The translations under genes were made by a program, and so were the position numbers. A DNA stretch of 64,000 bases, taken from NCBI GenBank assembly GCA_021733645.1, contig JAHREJ010000002.1, positions 1 through 64,000 on the forward strand, read 5' to 3'. This document shows positions 10,001-17,107 of the stretch, piece after piece (the first letter of the stretch is position 1; every line of letters starts with the position of its first letter). This DNA is from Bacillus subtilis subsp. subtilis. GTDB lineage: Bacteria > Pseudomonadota > Gammaproteobacteria > Xanthomonadales > Xanthomonadaceae. Below the pieces are notes generated by a model. That model saw only the letters and a list, made by a program, of their open reading frames with translations, ran no database searches and was not told the DNA's origin.

Positions 10001-10348
10001 GCGCCAGACGCCCAGCAGGGCGGCGCTGACGGCCACGCTGACCCCGAGCACGGCGGCCAGGCTGCCGCTGTCGTGCAGGGCGCTCAATGGCCAGGCCAGC
10101 AGTGCAGCCAGCAGCAGCGGGCCAGCCAGCCAAGGCGCCAGCAATGCCGGCAGATCCTGGCGCAGCAGCTGCGCAGGCGGGTGCACGGGGCGGGTACGCC
10201 GCCACCAGGAAATGCCCAGCGCGAAGGCCGGCTGTGCGAGCGCGCCGCCCAGCGCAGCCACTGCCCCGCCCAATGCCGCGGTCAAGGCCAGCAGCGCACC
10301 GGTGACCAGGGCGATGGCCGCAGCACGGCGGCGCAGGGCGTCAGTCAT
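7010..10348 (-). CDS. Large membrane-anchored ankyrin-repeat protein
   Basis: 1112 residues. The first about 200 residues hold four to five hydrophobic segments, so the protein is anchored in the inner membrane. From about residue 235 to the end the chain is an almost unbroken solenoid of roughly 33-residue ankyrin repeats (for example [21 protein letters not shown] and [25 protein letters not shown] units), more than 20 copies. Ankyrin arrays bind other proteins; no enzymatic domain is visible and the partner is unknown. The start ATG overlaps the end of ycgL by 8 nt, so the two are translationally coupled. The C-terminal tail returns to a degenerate repeat and ends in RDNG. Confidence 0.82.
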   Translation of the reverse strand: MTDALRRRAAAIALVTGALLALTAALGGAVAALGGALAQPAFALGISWWRRTRPVHPPAQLLRQDLPALLAPWLAGPLLLAALLAWPLSALHDSGSLAAVLGVSVAVSAALLGVWRTWPLWNDIERSDGRLSEHWHALSSRDLGAWRGLAVAALVVVVCALVVLPAWPGLVSDALRWPLTAAVVLLSPLAHLLLQVIIPAAALGARADAPGNAATAPPFDAYAEPPPPLETLGLHEHLPALYDAARSGRVDRALQLLAAGADPHGLPDPAWRDQRNLPVLAAVLPDLRLLRELIARGVNVNAPHRGMTPLLAATRDSWHGRPEAVMTLLANGADSRAVDSDGNTPLHHAARSSDPGVAALLRDAAAEVDALNTEGWSPLAVACQVGNWRLARFLLERGAKTEPADGTPVLLAAAGTEEDDPAGVQLLLKHKARADARDRQRRSALHEAALAGHVDIIDVLLAAGANLESRDALSRTPWLEAARGGRAAVIEHLLPHKPDLTAVDLEGRNAVLLACMADSVSPLLVRRLLELGIAADVPDPQGRRAVDIAASAGRWTIVSLLDRSYPLPASVTDGLVAADGDADPATPTLPDRPPLDLLREALGFGNFDGMVSLARLCDPQELGGLLHDAELALDPQAVDWLLAHGAAPEVLDACGDTPMFALLARGIDAVPALQALLRRGLSPAGRGGLARLLSACAQHDHASRGLEQLALELLERGADPFAPSPAGDPPLSLAVRLGWLRLQQALLVLGVDREARDSHGMTALHLATALAREGSLKLLVQQGASPEARAADGQTPLGVALSIGRRDLADWLDWRVWPLPRRALRDADLPAAAMSGDADAVRRLIDLGFAVDVVDAQGCTALLRAAGGGHLAVVDLLLARGANPQHAAASGATPLSAAVSMRQIDIVSALLDAGAELEYRLPGGVTVLMLASALGLPDIVARLLTAGANVHAGDAQQLGPLHCAALYGFSARDRSRLLALLDTLLLAGAEPDQAAAGSVTPLLLLLGARAEPGTACDEQVVLAAVERLLDEDVSLDVRDPRGFGPLHLAALHGLPLLVQRLMRAGADPEVRDALNRSPREIAVMRGFIDVAGEFEPRVPGVSSMARFLRDNG

Positions 10349-10607
10349 CGCGGCGCGGTACGCGCACGGGGGCGACCGGCGGTGGGGGCATCTGCAGGTG
10401 GAAGCCGCGTTCGGCCAGGTTGGCGCGCACTTGCGCGGCGTCGGCCAGGGCGAGGCGACGATCGGGGGTCAGGGCAACTTCGAGTACGAATACGAACGGC
10501 GCCAGCGTGGCTTTCAGCGCGTCGGGGACGGCGTTGAAATCATCGCGGACGGCGAGGTAGACGAAGGTGTCCTGCTTGCGTTGGCTTTTGTAGACGTAGG
10601 CTTGCAT
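10341..10607 (-). CDS. ycgL: YcgL domain protein
   Basis: An 88-residue cytoplasmic protein of the YcgL (DUF709) family: N-terminal [16 protein letters not shown], a central DFNAVPDAL segment, and the diagnostic C-terminal [12 protein letters not shown]. The family folds as a small alpha/beta protein with no settled biochemical role. The start at MQAYVYK matches the usual family N-terminus; the frame is open further upstream, but that extension is low-complexity. No clear Shine-Dalgarno precedes this ATG. The stop overlaps the ankyrin gene start. Confidence 0.88.
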   Translation of the reverse strand: MQAYVYKSQRKQDTFVYLAVRDDFNAVPDALKATLAPFVFVLEVALTPDRRLALADAAQVRANLAERGFHLQMPPPPVAPVRVPRRDD

Positions 10608-10944
10608 TGCCCGCGGGGCTTTGCCCTGGCAGTAGATACGATGATTGTGGAGTAAAGCAGGCAAGGGGGAAAGCCGGGAACGCAGGGAAGTGACAGTTTG
10701 ATGGCGCGCGGCAGATTCAGGTTCATCAATGTCGCGGGGTTGTTCAGGTGGGTTGGGCGGTTTGGGGCGATTTTTTTGCAGCCAGAGCCAGAGCCAGAGC
10801 TGGATCAAAAGCGGCGCCGCCCTTCGTTGGGGAGCGGTGGGGGGTGGGTATCCGGGGATTGGCTGGTGCGTTTGGAAAGCAGGGCAACGTCAGGAGCCGG
10901 AGCGGGGGCACCGGTGTTTCGTTACGTTAGGTGGGAGGAAGAGC

Positions 10945-10967
10945 TGCCGAGCGCGGCTCGGCACTAC
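10945..10967 (-). repeat. SMAG-type (GTAG) short palindromic repeat
   Basis: On the minus strand: GTAG, then TGCCGAGC, a short spacer and GCTCGGCA. Its arms are identical to those of the copy at 3146-3168, and only the spacer differs. It lies between the terminator of the small secreted protein and ycgL. Confidence 0.75.
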
Positions 10968-11105
10968 CCGGCCGGTCGCGCGGACTCGGGGCAGGTGGCG
11001 CTTTAGCCTTTGCCTGTGACCTGGCAGTTCCCTGCACACCGATGGACTGTCCAGGGGCAGGTTTGAAATCGCCGTTGCTCTGCTGTCGCTGTTGCTGTCG
11101 ATCGT

Positions 11106-11143
11106 AAAAAAAAGCAGCCACCGCCCCAACCGGGGGTGGCTGC
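11106..11143 (-). terminator. Rho-independent terminator
   Basis: Read on the minus strand, GCAGCCACC pairs with GGTGGCTGC around a short G/C-rich centre, followed immediately by eight T residues. It lies about 10 nt after the stop of the gene ending at 11153 and is the clearest intrinsic terminator in the left half of the window. It may also end transcripts reading out of the pigment operon. Confidence 0.88.
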
Positions 11144-11152
11144 CGTGAGGGA

Positions 11153-11590
11153 TTACTTGACCTTGGCGTAGGTGCCCTTCAGGGCGACACCGGCCATGAG
11201 GGTGCCGGCATAGCACTCGTAATGGGTGGCGCTCTTGAACTCGTTCTTCTTGTAGTAGCTCACGATGTCCACCACCGCATTGGCACCGCGCGACTTGGCG
11301 CCGTCCTGCAGCGCGCGCAGCGCCGACAGCGCTACCCAGCGGCAGGCTTCCTCGTCGCTCTTGTTGGCCGCGTTGGTCTTCTTGTTGGTCACATCCTCGC
11401 CCAGGCGCTGCTGAACGTTGACCTTTTCACCGGCCAGGAAGAAACGCACGCTGCCGTCGATGCCCGCATCACGGGCCGCCTGCGAGCTGACCAGCTCGCG
11501 CAGCGATTGTTCGACGCGGGTATCACGGGCCTGGGCGGTGCTGGCAACGGCAAGCAATGCAGTGGCGGCAATCAGGGCAAAACGACGCAT
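11153..11590 (-). CDS. Small secreted protein with a YbjQ/RcsF-like C-terminus
   Basis: 145 residues with a clear Sec signal peptide (about 1-21, cleavage after AQA). The mature part carries a C-terminal segment GANAVVDIVSYYKK followed by HYECYAG and GVALKG, resembling the GANAV...C...G core of YbjQ/RcsF-like domains. Relatives in Xanthomonadaceae are often mislabelled as an excinuclease ATPase subunit; nothing here supports that. Two cysteines, in EEACRW and YECYAG, could form a disulphide in the periplasm. It lies 70 nt after the last pigment gene on the same strand and ends in a strong terminator, so it may be the tail of that transcript. Function unknown. Confidence 0.75.
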   Translation of the reverse strand: MRRFALIAATALLAVASTAQARDTRVEQSLRELVSSQAARDAGIDGSVRFFLAGEKVNVQQRLGEDVTNKKTNAANKSDEEACRWVALSALRALQDGAKSRGANAVVDIVSYYKKNEFKSATHYECYAGTLMAGVALKGTYAKVK

Positions 11591-11660
11591 TCAACTTTCT
11601 CCTTGTTGGTAGGGCGCGGGGTGTTGCTGGGAAAACCGACCCGGACCCGGGTCGGGTGCA

Positions 11661-12902
11661 TCAGTCCTGCCAGCGGCGGAAGATCAACGACGTGTTGATC
11701 CCGCCGAAGGCGAAGTTGTTGCTCATGGCGTAGTCGGGCTGCAGCGCACGACCTTCACCGCGGATGTAATCCAGCGCGCCACAGCGCGGGTCCACCTCGT
11801 GCAGGTTCAAGGTCGGCGCGAACCAGCCCTCGCGCATCATCTCGATGGTCATCCACGCCTCGAACGCGCCGCATGCGCCCAGCATGTGGCCGACGTAACT
11901 CTTCAGCGAACTGATCGGCATGCCCGGCCCGAACACCTGCGCGGTGGCCTGGGTTTCGGCGATGTCGCCGTGGTCGGTGGCGGTGCCGTGCGCGTTGACG
12001 TAGCCGATCTGCGCCGCCTCCAGCCCCGCATCCTCCAGCGCCAGGCGCATCGCCTGGGCCATCGTGTCGGCGCTGGGCTGGGTGACGTGCTGGCCGTCGC
12101 TGTTGGTGCCGTAGCCCACCACCTCGGCCAGGATCGTCGCGCCGCGCGCCTGCGCGTGCTCCAGTTCTTCCAGGATCAGCGTGCCGGCCCCCTCGCCCAG
12201 CACCAGCCCGTCGCGCTTGGCATCGAACGGGCTCGGCGTGGTCTGCGGCGCATCATTGCGCACGCTGGTGGCAAACAACGTGTCGAACACGGCCGCCGCC
12301 GTGGCATCCAGCTGCTCGGCGCCGCCGGTGACCATCACCAGCTGCTTGCCGCTGCGGATGGCCTCATAGCCCGCGCCCACGCCCTGGCTGCCGGAAGTGC
12401 ACGCGCTGGAGGTGGTGTAGACCCGGCCGGACAACCCGAAGAACACCCCGATGTTGACCGGCGAGGTGTGGCTCATCATCTTCAGGTAGGTGGTGGCACT
12501 GATGCCTTCGGTGGTGTGTTCGTGCAGCATCCGGCCGAACTCGGCCGTGGCTTCGTGGCTGCCCGATGACGACCCGTAGGCCACCCCGGCCAGGCCACTG
12601 CGCAGCACCGGATGGCCAAGCAGGCCGGCAGATTCCAGCGCCAGCTCGGTGGCGCGCACCGACATCACCGCCACCTTGCCCATGCTGCGGGTGGTTTTGC
12701 GGTTGTAGTGCGGCGGCAGGTCGTAGTCCTGCACCGGCGCGGCCAGGCGCGTATTAAGGCCGTCGAACACTTCCCACTCGGGGATGTAACGCACTGCGTT
12801 GACGCGCGCGTGCAGGCGCTCGCGGATGCTCGGCCAGTCATGGCCCAATGGAGTGAGCGCGGCTGCGCCGGTCACCACCACGCGACGATCGGTGCGGCTC
12901 AT
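11661..12902 (-). CDS. Aryl-polyene beta-ketoacyl-ACP synthase (FabF-like, ApeO-type)
   Basis: 413 residues, a full-length condensing enzyme with the complete Cys-His-His set: the nucleophile in [12 protein letters not shown], His in [11 protein letters not shown] and His in [13 protein letters not shown]. In aryl-polyene systems this ketosynthase pairs with a chain-length-factor-like partner (here probably the protein at 27309-28043) to extend the aryl starter with malonyl-ACP. It is the last gene of the long pigment operon; its ATG overlaps the ketoreductase stop by one base. The ApeO equivalence is inferred from gene order and sequence type. Confidence 0.9.
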   Translation of the reverse strand: MSRTDRRVVVTGAAALTPLGHDWPSIRERLHARVNAVRYIPEWEVFDGLNTRLAAPVQDYDLPPHYNRKTTRSMGKVAVMSVRATELALESAGLLGHPVLRSGLAGVAYGSSSGSHEATAEFGRMLHEHTTEGISATTYLKMMSHTSPVNIGVFFGLSGRVYTTSSACTSGSQGVGAGYEAIRSGKQLVMVTGGAEQLDATAAAVFDTLFATSVRNDAPQTTPSPFDAKRDGLVLGEGAGTLILEELEHAQARGATILAEVVGYGTNSDGQHVTQPSADTMAQAMRLALEDAGLEAAQIGYVNAHGTATDHGDIAETQATAQVFGPGMPISSLKSYVGHMLGACGAFEAWMTIEMMREGWFAPTLNLHEVDPRCGALDYIRGEGRALQPDYAMSNNFAFGGINTSLIFRRWQD

Positions 12903-13633
12903 CAGACCATGCCTCCGTTGACCGAGATCACCTGGCGGGTGATGTAACCGGCCGATTCGGACAGCAGGAACGACACCGCGTGGGCGACCTCGTCCGGCTG
13001 GCCCATGCGCCCGGCGGGAATCAGTTTGAGAGCGTGGTCGAGCACTTCCTGGTTGACCATTTCGGTCTCGATCAGGCCCGGGGCCACGCAGTTGACGGTG
13101 ATCGCGCGGCTGGCCAGTTCCAGCGCCAGCGCCTTGGTGGCACCGATGATGCCGGCCTTGGCAGCGCTGTAGTTGGTCTGCCCGCGATTGCCGACCAGGC
13201 CCGACACCGAGGACAGGGTGACGATGCGGCCCGGCTTGCGCCGCCGCACCATCGGCATCACCAGCGGGTGCAGCACGTTGTAGAAGCTGTCCAGGTTGGT
13301 ATGCACCACCGCGTCCCAGTCTTCGGCCGGCATCGCCGGGAAGGCGCCGTCGCGGGCGATGCCCGCATTGCAGACCACGCCGTAATAGGCACCATGCGCC
13401 TCCACGTCAGCCGCCAGCGCGGTGCGTGCGGCATCGCGGTCGGCCACGTCGAACACCAGCACGCGGGCCTGCCGGCCCAGTGCCTGGATCTGGGCGACCA
13501 CCTCCTGTGCGTCTTCGATGCGGCTGCGGCAATGCACCACCACGTCGAAGCCGTCGCGCGCGATGCGCAGCGCGATGGCGCGGCCGATGCCCCGGCTGGC
13601 GCCGGTCACCAGCACTGTGAGATTCCCTGTCAT
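12902..13633 (-). CDS. 3-oxoacyl-ACP reductase (FabG-like, ApeQ-type)
   Basis: 243-residue short-chain dehydrogenase. The Rossmann motif TGASRGIG is at residues 10-17, NAG near 90, the catalytic Ser in SSVSG and the YSAAK Tyr-Lys pair near 155. It reduces the beta-keto group after each condensation, using NADPH, so that dehydration can create the conjugated polyene. The start overlaps the dehydratase stop by 4 nt and its stop abuts the ketosynthase start, showing translational coupling on both sides. Confidence 0.92.
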   Translation of the reverse strand: MTGNLTVLVTGASRGIGRAIALRIARDGFDVVVHCRSRIEDAQEVVAQIQALGRQARVLVFDVADRDAARTALAADVEAHGAYYGVVCNAGIARDGAFPAMPAEDWDAVVHTNLDSFYNVLHPLVMPMVRRRKPGRIVTLSSVSGLVGNRGQTNYSAAKAGIIGATKALALELASRAITVNCVAPGLIETEMVNQEVLDHALKLIPAGRMGQPDEVAHAVSFLLSESAGYITRQVISVNGGMV

Positions 13634-14091
13634 GCCTGTCCACTCTCCAGATAAGCCATCGCATCGCGTGGTTCAAACACCGATACGTTGGCAACCGCCA
13701 ATTCGGTAGCGCCTGCCAGGATCCGGCAGGCGAACATGCCCAGCCCATTTTCCCCCATCAGCTCGCACTGTGCCTCTACCCGCAGGCACGTACCGGGCGT
13801 GAAGTACGGCTGGTGCGCGGTGTAGCGGCGAGTGCCCAGCAGGAATCCGATCGACGGCTCGCGCCCGGCCTGGCGGGCCTTGCACCCGGCCCATGCCGCG
13901 ATGGCCTGGGCCATGTATTCCACGCCCACCCATGCCGGCACGCCCTCGGCGTGGTTGAACAGGCCGTGGCGGGGGACGTCGACCTCGACCACGATCGATT
14001 CGGGTTGCCAGTCCAGCAGGCGGTCGATCAGGCGCATGCTGTCGCGGTGGGGCAGCACGTCGTCGATGCTGTGCAGGCGCTGCATGGTCAT
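13630..14091 (-). CDS. 3-hydroxyacyl-ACP dehydratase (hotdog fold, ApeP-type)
   Basis: 153 residues of the FabA/FabZ-like hotdog family: HRDSMRLIDRLL near the N-terminus, then FNHAEGVPAWVGVEYMAQ, which carries the family's His and the E..AQ helix. It removes water from the 3-hydroxyacyl-ACP to give the trans double bond. The start MTMQ was preferred to the second ATG because ATGA overlaps the upstream ketosynthase stop by 4 nt. A second dehydratase domain is fused to the AMP-ligase at 23737-25422, so the pathway has two, as in known aryl-polyene clusters. Confidence 0.87.
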   Translation of the reverse strand: MTMQRLHSIDDVLPHRDSMRLIDRLLDWQPESIVVEVDVPRHGLFNHAEGVPAWVGVEYMAQAIAAWAGCKARQAGREPSIGFLLGTRRYTAHQPYFTPGTCLRVEAQCELMGENGLGMFACRILAGATELAVANVSVFEPRDAMAYLESGQA

Positions 14092-15278
14092 GTCCTTGCC
14101 AGGGCCAGCACGGCATTGCTGCCGCCAAAGGCGAACGAATGGCTGAGCACGTGCTGCGGCGGTTGCGCGGCGCGGGTGCCCGGGGCCACCAGCGCCAGGA
14201 CCGGCAGCGCTGCATCAGCCTGCCCGTCCCACCAGTGGGTGGGCAGCTGCTGGCCAGGGTTGTCGGCCAGCACCATCCAGCACAGCGCCGCCTCGATCGC
14301 GCCCGATGCACCCAGGGTGTGTCCGGTCAGCGGCTTGGTCGAACTGGCCGGTACCGCCGAGCCCAGTACCGCCGCCACGGCCTGGCTTTCCATCGCGTCG
14401 TTGTGCCCGGTGGCGGTGCCGTGCAGGTTCACGTAGTCCACCTGCGACGGCGCGAGCCCGGCACGGTGCAGCGCCTGCTGCATGGCATCGATGGCGCCGC
14501 GTGCCTGCGGGTCCGGTGCGGACATATGGTGCGCATCGGACGATTCGCCCCAGCCGGACAGGCGCACCGGGCCGGGCTCGGCGGTCATCAGGAACAGGGC
14601 GGCGCCCTCACCGATGTTGATGCCGTTGCGGTGCGCCGAGAACGGATTGCAACGCGCTGCCGACACCGACTCCAGCGCGCTGAAGCCGGCGACGGTGAAC
14701 CGGCACATCGAATCGGCGCCGCCGGCCACCACCGCATCCACCACCCCGGCACGCAGCAGCCGTGCGGCGGCCATCAGTGCCTTGGCACTGGACGAACACG
14801 CCGTCGAGATCGTCCAGGCCGGGCCGCTGCTGCCGATGCGCGCGCGCACGAAGCGCGCCGACGTACCCATTTCCTGCTGTGCGTAGTGGAAGTCGTGCGG
14901 CCATTGGCCGTCCTCGCGATGACGGCGCAATGCGTTCTCCGATTCGCCGATCCCCGAGGTGCTGGTGCCGATGATGACCGCCACGCGGTCGGCCCCGTGG
15001 CGCGCGATCGCCGCATCCACCGCCGGTCGGATCTGCACCAGTGCCGCTTCCAGCAGGGCATTGTTGCGCCCGCGCAGCGCCACCGGCAGCGCCGACAGGT
15101 CCGGCAACGGGGTGGTCACTTCGCCCAGCGCCAGGGTGCGCCCGGCGATCAGCTGGTCGTTGTTGCGCAGGCCGCCGGGCTGGTCGGCGAACAGGCCGTC
15201 GCGCACCTGCGCGCGGTCGCCGCCAAGCGCGCAGACCACGCCCAGTTCGTTCAGATAGATCGCGCTGCCACTGCTCAC
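14088..15278 (-). CDS. Second beta-ketoacyl-ACP synthase (ApeR-type)
   Basis: 396-residue ketosynthase with an intact active site: Cys in TISTACSSSAKAL, His in NLHGTATGHND and His in TKPLTGHTLGASGA. Because all three residues are kept, it is a condensing enzyme rather than a chain-length factor. Aryl-polyene clusters typically hold this second synthase besides the main KS/CLF pair. Its start overlaps the stop of the DUF3261 lipoprotein gene by 4 nt. Confidence 0.9.
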   Translation of the reverse strand: MSSGSAIYLNELGVVCALGGDRAQVRDGLFADQPGGLRNNDQLIAGRTLALGEVTTPLPDLSALPVALRGRNNALLEAALVQIRPAVDAAIARHGADRVAVIIGTSTSGIGESENALRRHREDGQWPHDFHYAQQEMGTSARFVRARIGSSGPAWTISTACSSSAKALMAAARLLRAGVVDAVVAGGADSMCRFTVAGFSALESVSAARCNPFSAHRNGINIGEGAALFLMTAEPGPVRLSGWGESSDAHHMSAPDPQARGAIDAMQQALHRAGLAPSQVDYVNLHGTATGHNDAMESQAVAAVLGSAVPASSTKPLTGHTLGASGAIEAALCWMVLADNPGQQLPTHWWDGQADAALPVLALVAPGTRAAQPPQHVLSHSFAFGGSNAVLALART

Positions 15279-15826
15279 GGGGATGCCTGTTCCATGTTCA
15301 ACGATTCAATCACCAGTTCGTAGCCTTCGGCCAGGTTGCGCAGCCGCACCCGGCCGTCGGGCAAGGTGTCCAGCAGCAGCCACGCCTTGTCGCCCTGTTC
15401 CAGGCGGCGCGTGCCGGGCGCGTCCACCAGCTGCCAGCCCGGCGGCAGCGCCGCGCGGATCGCCTCGGCCGGCCACAGCGCGAACTGCAGGTCATCCAGC
15501 ACGCGCTCGCCGCGTACTTGCGGCGGTAGCCACGGCGCGCGGGTCTGCTGCAGCGTGGCGCCGTCCCAGACCATGCGCACGCCGGTCTGGCCCATTGCCT
15601 GCACGGCAAGCCGCACTTCGCTGCCGTCCGCTTCCAGCAGCGCATCCAGCTCACGCTCGTGGCTGCCAAAGCGGAACTGCAGCCGCTGCTGCAGCTGCAA
15701 GGGCTGCGGCAAGGCCGACGGTGCCAACTGCAGGGTGGGCAGCTGCACCTGTGGGACGGGCATGCGCGTGCTGGCGCAGGACGCCAGCAGCACGCCCAGC
15801 AGCAGGGCGAGGATCAGCCGCTGCAC
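15275..15826 (-). CDS. DUF3261 outer-membrane-type lipoprotein
   Basis: 183 residues starting at GTG 15826, inside the end of the upstream flavoprotein gene. A lipoprotein signal peptide covers the first about 17 residues, with lipobox LLASC, so the mature protein is lipid-anchored. The remaining domain (PLQLQQRLQFRFGSHERELD onward) matches the DUF3261 proteins found beside LolA-like and MMPL genes in aryl-polyene clusters, probably helping place the polyene lipid in the outer membrane. GTG was chosen because it directly precedes the hydrophobic signal segment and gives the usual short overlap; no ATG exists near it. Confidence 0.8.
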   Translation of the reverse strand: MQRLILALLLGVLLASCASTRMPVPQVQLPTLQLAPSALPQPLQLQQRLQFRFGSHERELDALLEADGSEVRLAVQAMGQTGVRMVWDGATLQQTRAPWLPPQVRGERVLDDLQFALWPAEAIRAALPPGWQLVDAPGTRRLEQGDKAWLLLDTLPDGRVRLRNLAEGYELVIESLNMEQASP

Positions 15827-17073
15827 AGTTCTTCCAGCACCCGCAGGCGACGACCGCTGTCGTCGGCCACGTACGGGTTGTGGGTGTCCCAGGCGTAGCC
15901 GGCCAGGATGGAGGAGATCATGCGGCGCACGTCGGGCTGCGGGTCGGGGTGGTAGATGATCTTCTGGAAGCCGCCGGCGTACCAGGCTTCGACGAAGCGG
16001 CGGAAGGTCTTGACCCCGGCACGCAGCGGAATGGAAAAATCCTGCTCCCAGTCCACCGCCTCGCCGGCGTGTTCGCGCGCGATGCACTCGCTGGCCAGCT
16101 GCGCGGACTTGAAGGCGATGGTGACCCCGGACGAGAACACCGGATCAAGGAACTCACCGGCATTGCCGAGCAGCGCGTAGCCCTCGCCCCACAGCGAGCT
16201 GACGTTGGCCGAGTAGCCGGTGATGGTGCGCACCGGCAGCACGGCCCATTCGGCGTTCTTGAGCAGGCCGGTCAGGTTGGGATCCTCGCCGACGATGGCG
16301 CGCAGCTTGTCTTCGTCGCTGCCCGGGTACTTCTCGAAGAAGCCCGGCTCGGCGACCACGCCGAGCGAGCAGCAGCCGTTGGAGAACGGGATGGTCCAGT
16401 ACCACACGTCCACGTGCTCGGGGTGGGTGGTGATCAGGATCTTGTTGCGGTCGAAGCCGGCATCGGCCGGGATGTGGTCGCGCACGTGGCAGAAGATCGC
16501 GCCCCGCACCGGGAAGTTCGACGGCGATTCCAGCTTGAGCAGGCGCGGCAGCAGCCGTGCGAAGCCGCTGGCATCCAGGATGAACCCGGCTTCGATGGTG
16601 TATTCACTGCCATCGGGGCGGCGCACCTGCACCCGCGCCGGGCGCCCCGGCGCCACCGACAGCACTTCATCGCCAAACCGCAGCGTGGTGCCCATGCGCT
16701 CGGCGCCACGGGCCAGCACGTCATCGAAGGTCGCGCGCTGCACCTGGTAGGTGGTGCCCCAGCCCGGCGAGAACTTGTCGCGGAAATCGAACTCGGTGGT
16801 GGCGGTGCCGCGCACGAACGCCGCGCCGTTCTTGTATTGGAACCCGGCCTGCACCACGTCCTGCAGCAGCCCGGCCGCCTCGATGTACTCCATGCTCTGC
16901 GGCAGCAGGCTTTCGCCGATGGAGAAACGCGGGAACTGCTGGCGCTCCAGCATCAGCACCTGGCGGCCCTGCTTGCGCAGCATGGCAGCCGCCACCGAGC
17001 CGGCCGGGCCGGCACCGATGACGAGGACCTCGGTTGTTTCCACTTGCGGGTTCATCGATACATCCTTGATCAA
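15814..17073 (-). CDS. Flavin-dependent halogenase-like oxidoreductase of the pigment cluster
   Basis: 419 residues with an N-terminal FAD site (VIGAGPAGSVAA, residues 18-29), GESLLP at 53-58, DASG at 168-171 and GNAGEFLDP near 315. Two halogenase hallmarks are present: WYWTIP (224-229), matching WxWxIP, and GFQYKNGA (78-85), where Lys81 falls at the catalytic lysine of phenol-type flavin halogenases. Xanthomonadins are brominated aryl polyenes, so a bromination role fits. The start may be 17073 or the second Met at 17055. It overlaps the lipoprotein gene by 13 nt. A non-halogenating monooxygenase relative remains possible. Confidence 0.78.
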   Translation of the reverse strand: MIKDVSMNPQVETTEVLVIGAGPAGSVAAAMLRKQGRQVLMLERQQFPRFSIGESLLPQSMEYIEAAGLLQDVVQAGFQYKNGAAFVRGTATTEFDFRDKFSPGWGTTYQVQRATFDDVLARGAERMGTTLRFGDEVLSVAPGRPARVQVRRPDGSEYTIEAGFILDASGFARLLPRLLKLESPSNFPVRGAIFCHVRDHIPADAGFDRNKILITTHPEHVDVWYWTIPFSNGCCSLGVVAEPGFFEKYPGSDEDKLRAIVGEDPNLTGLLKNAEWAVLPVRTITGYSANVSSLWGEGYALLGNAGEFLDPVFSSGVTIAFKSAQLASECIAREHAGEAVDWEQDFSIPLRAGVKTFRRFVEAWYAGGFQKIIYHPDPQPDVRRMISSILAGYAWDTHNPYVADDSGRRLRVLEELCSG

Positions 17074-17107
17074 GAAAACAAAGGCGGGAAAGGCAACGGC
17101 GCGGCGC

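Larger units (their letters stand above)
10608..11152. other. Intergenic region upstream of ycgL
   Basis: 545 bases with no supported gene. Composition is irregular: an AT-rich patch with TATCTA on the minus strand near 10630 (possible -10 for ycgL), a T7 run at about 10770, three CCAGAG hexamers at 10782-10799, a SMAG palindrome at 10945-10967 and the terminator of the next gene at 11106-11143. Short frames crossing it lack codon bias. Confidence 0.55.

Noticed and set aside
10782..10799. Three CCAGAG hexamers
   Set aside because: A low-copy simple repeat in AT/GC-mixed intergenic sequence, with no sign of a role.
11153..11590. Annotation as an excinuclease ATPase subunit
   Set aside because: The protein is 145 residues with a signal peptide and has no ATPase motif; the name is a known propagated error in this group.
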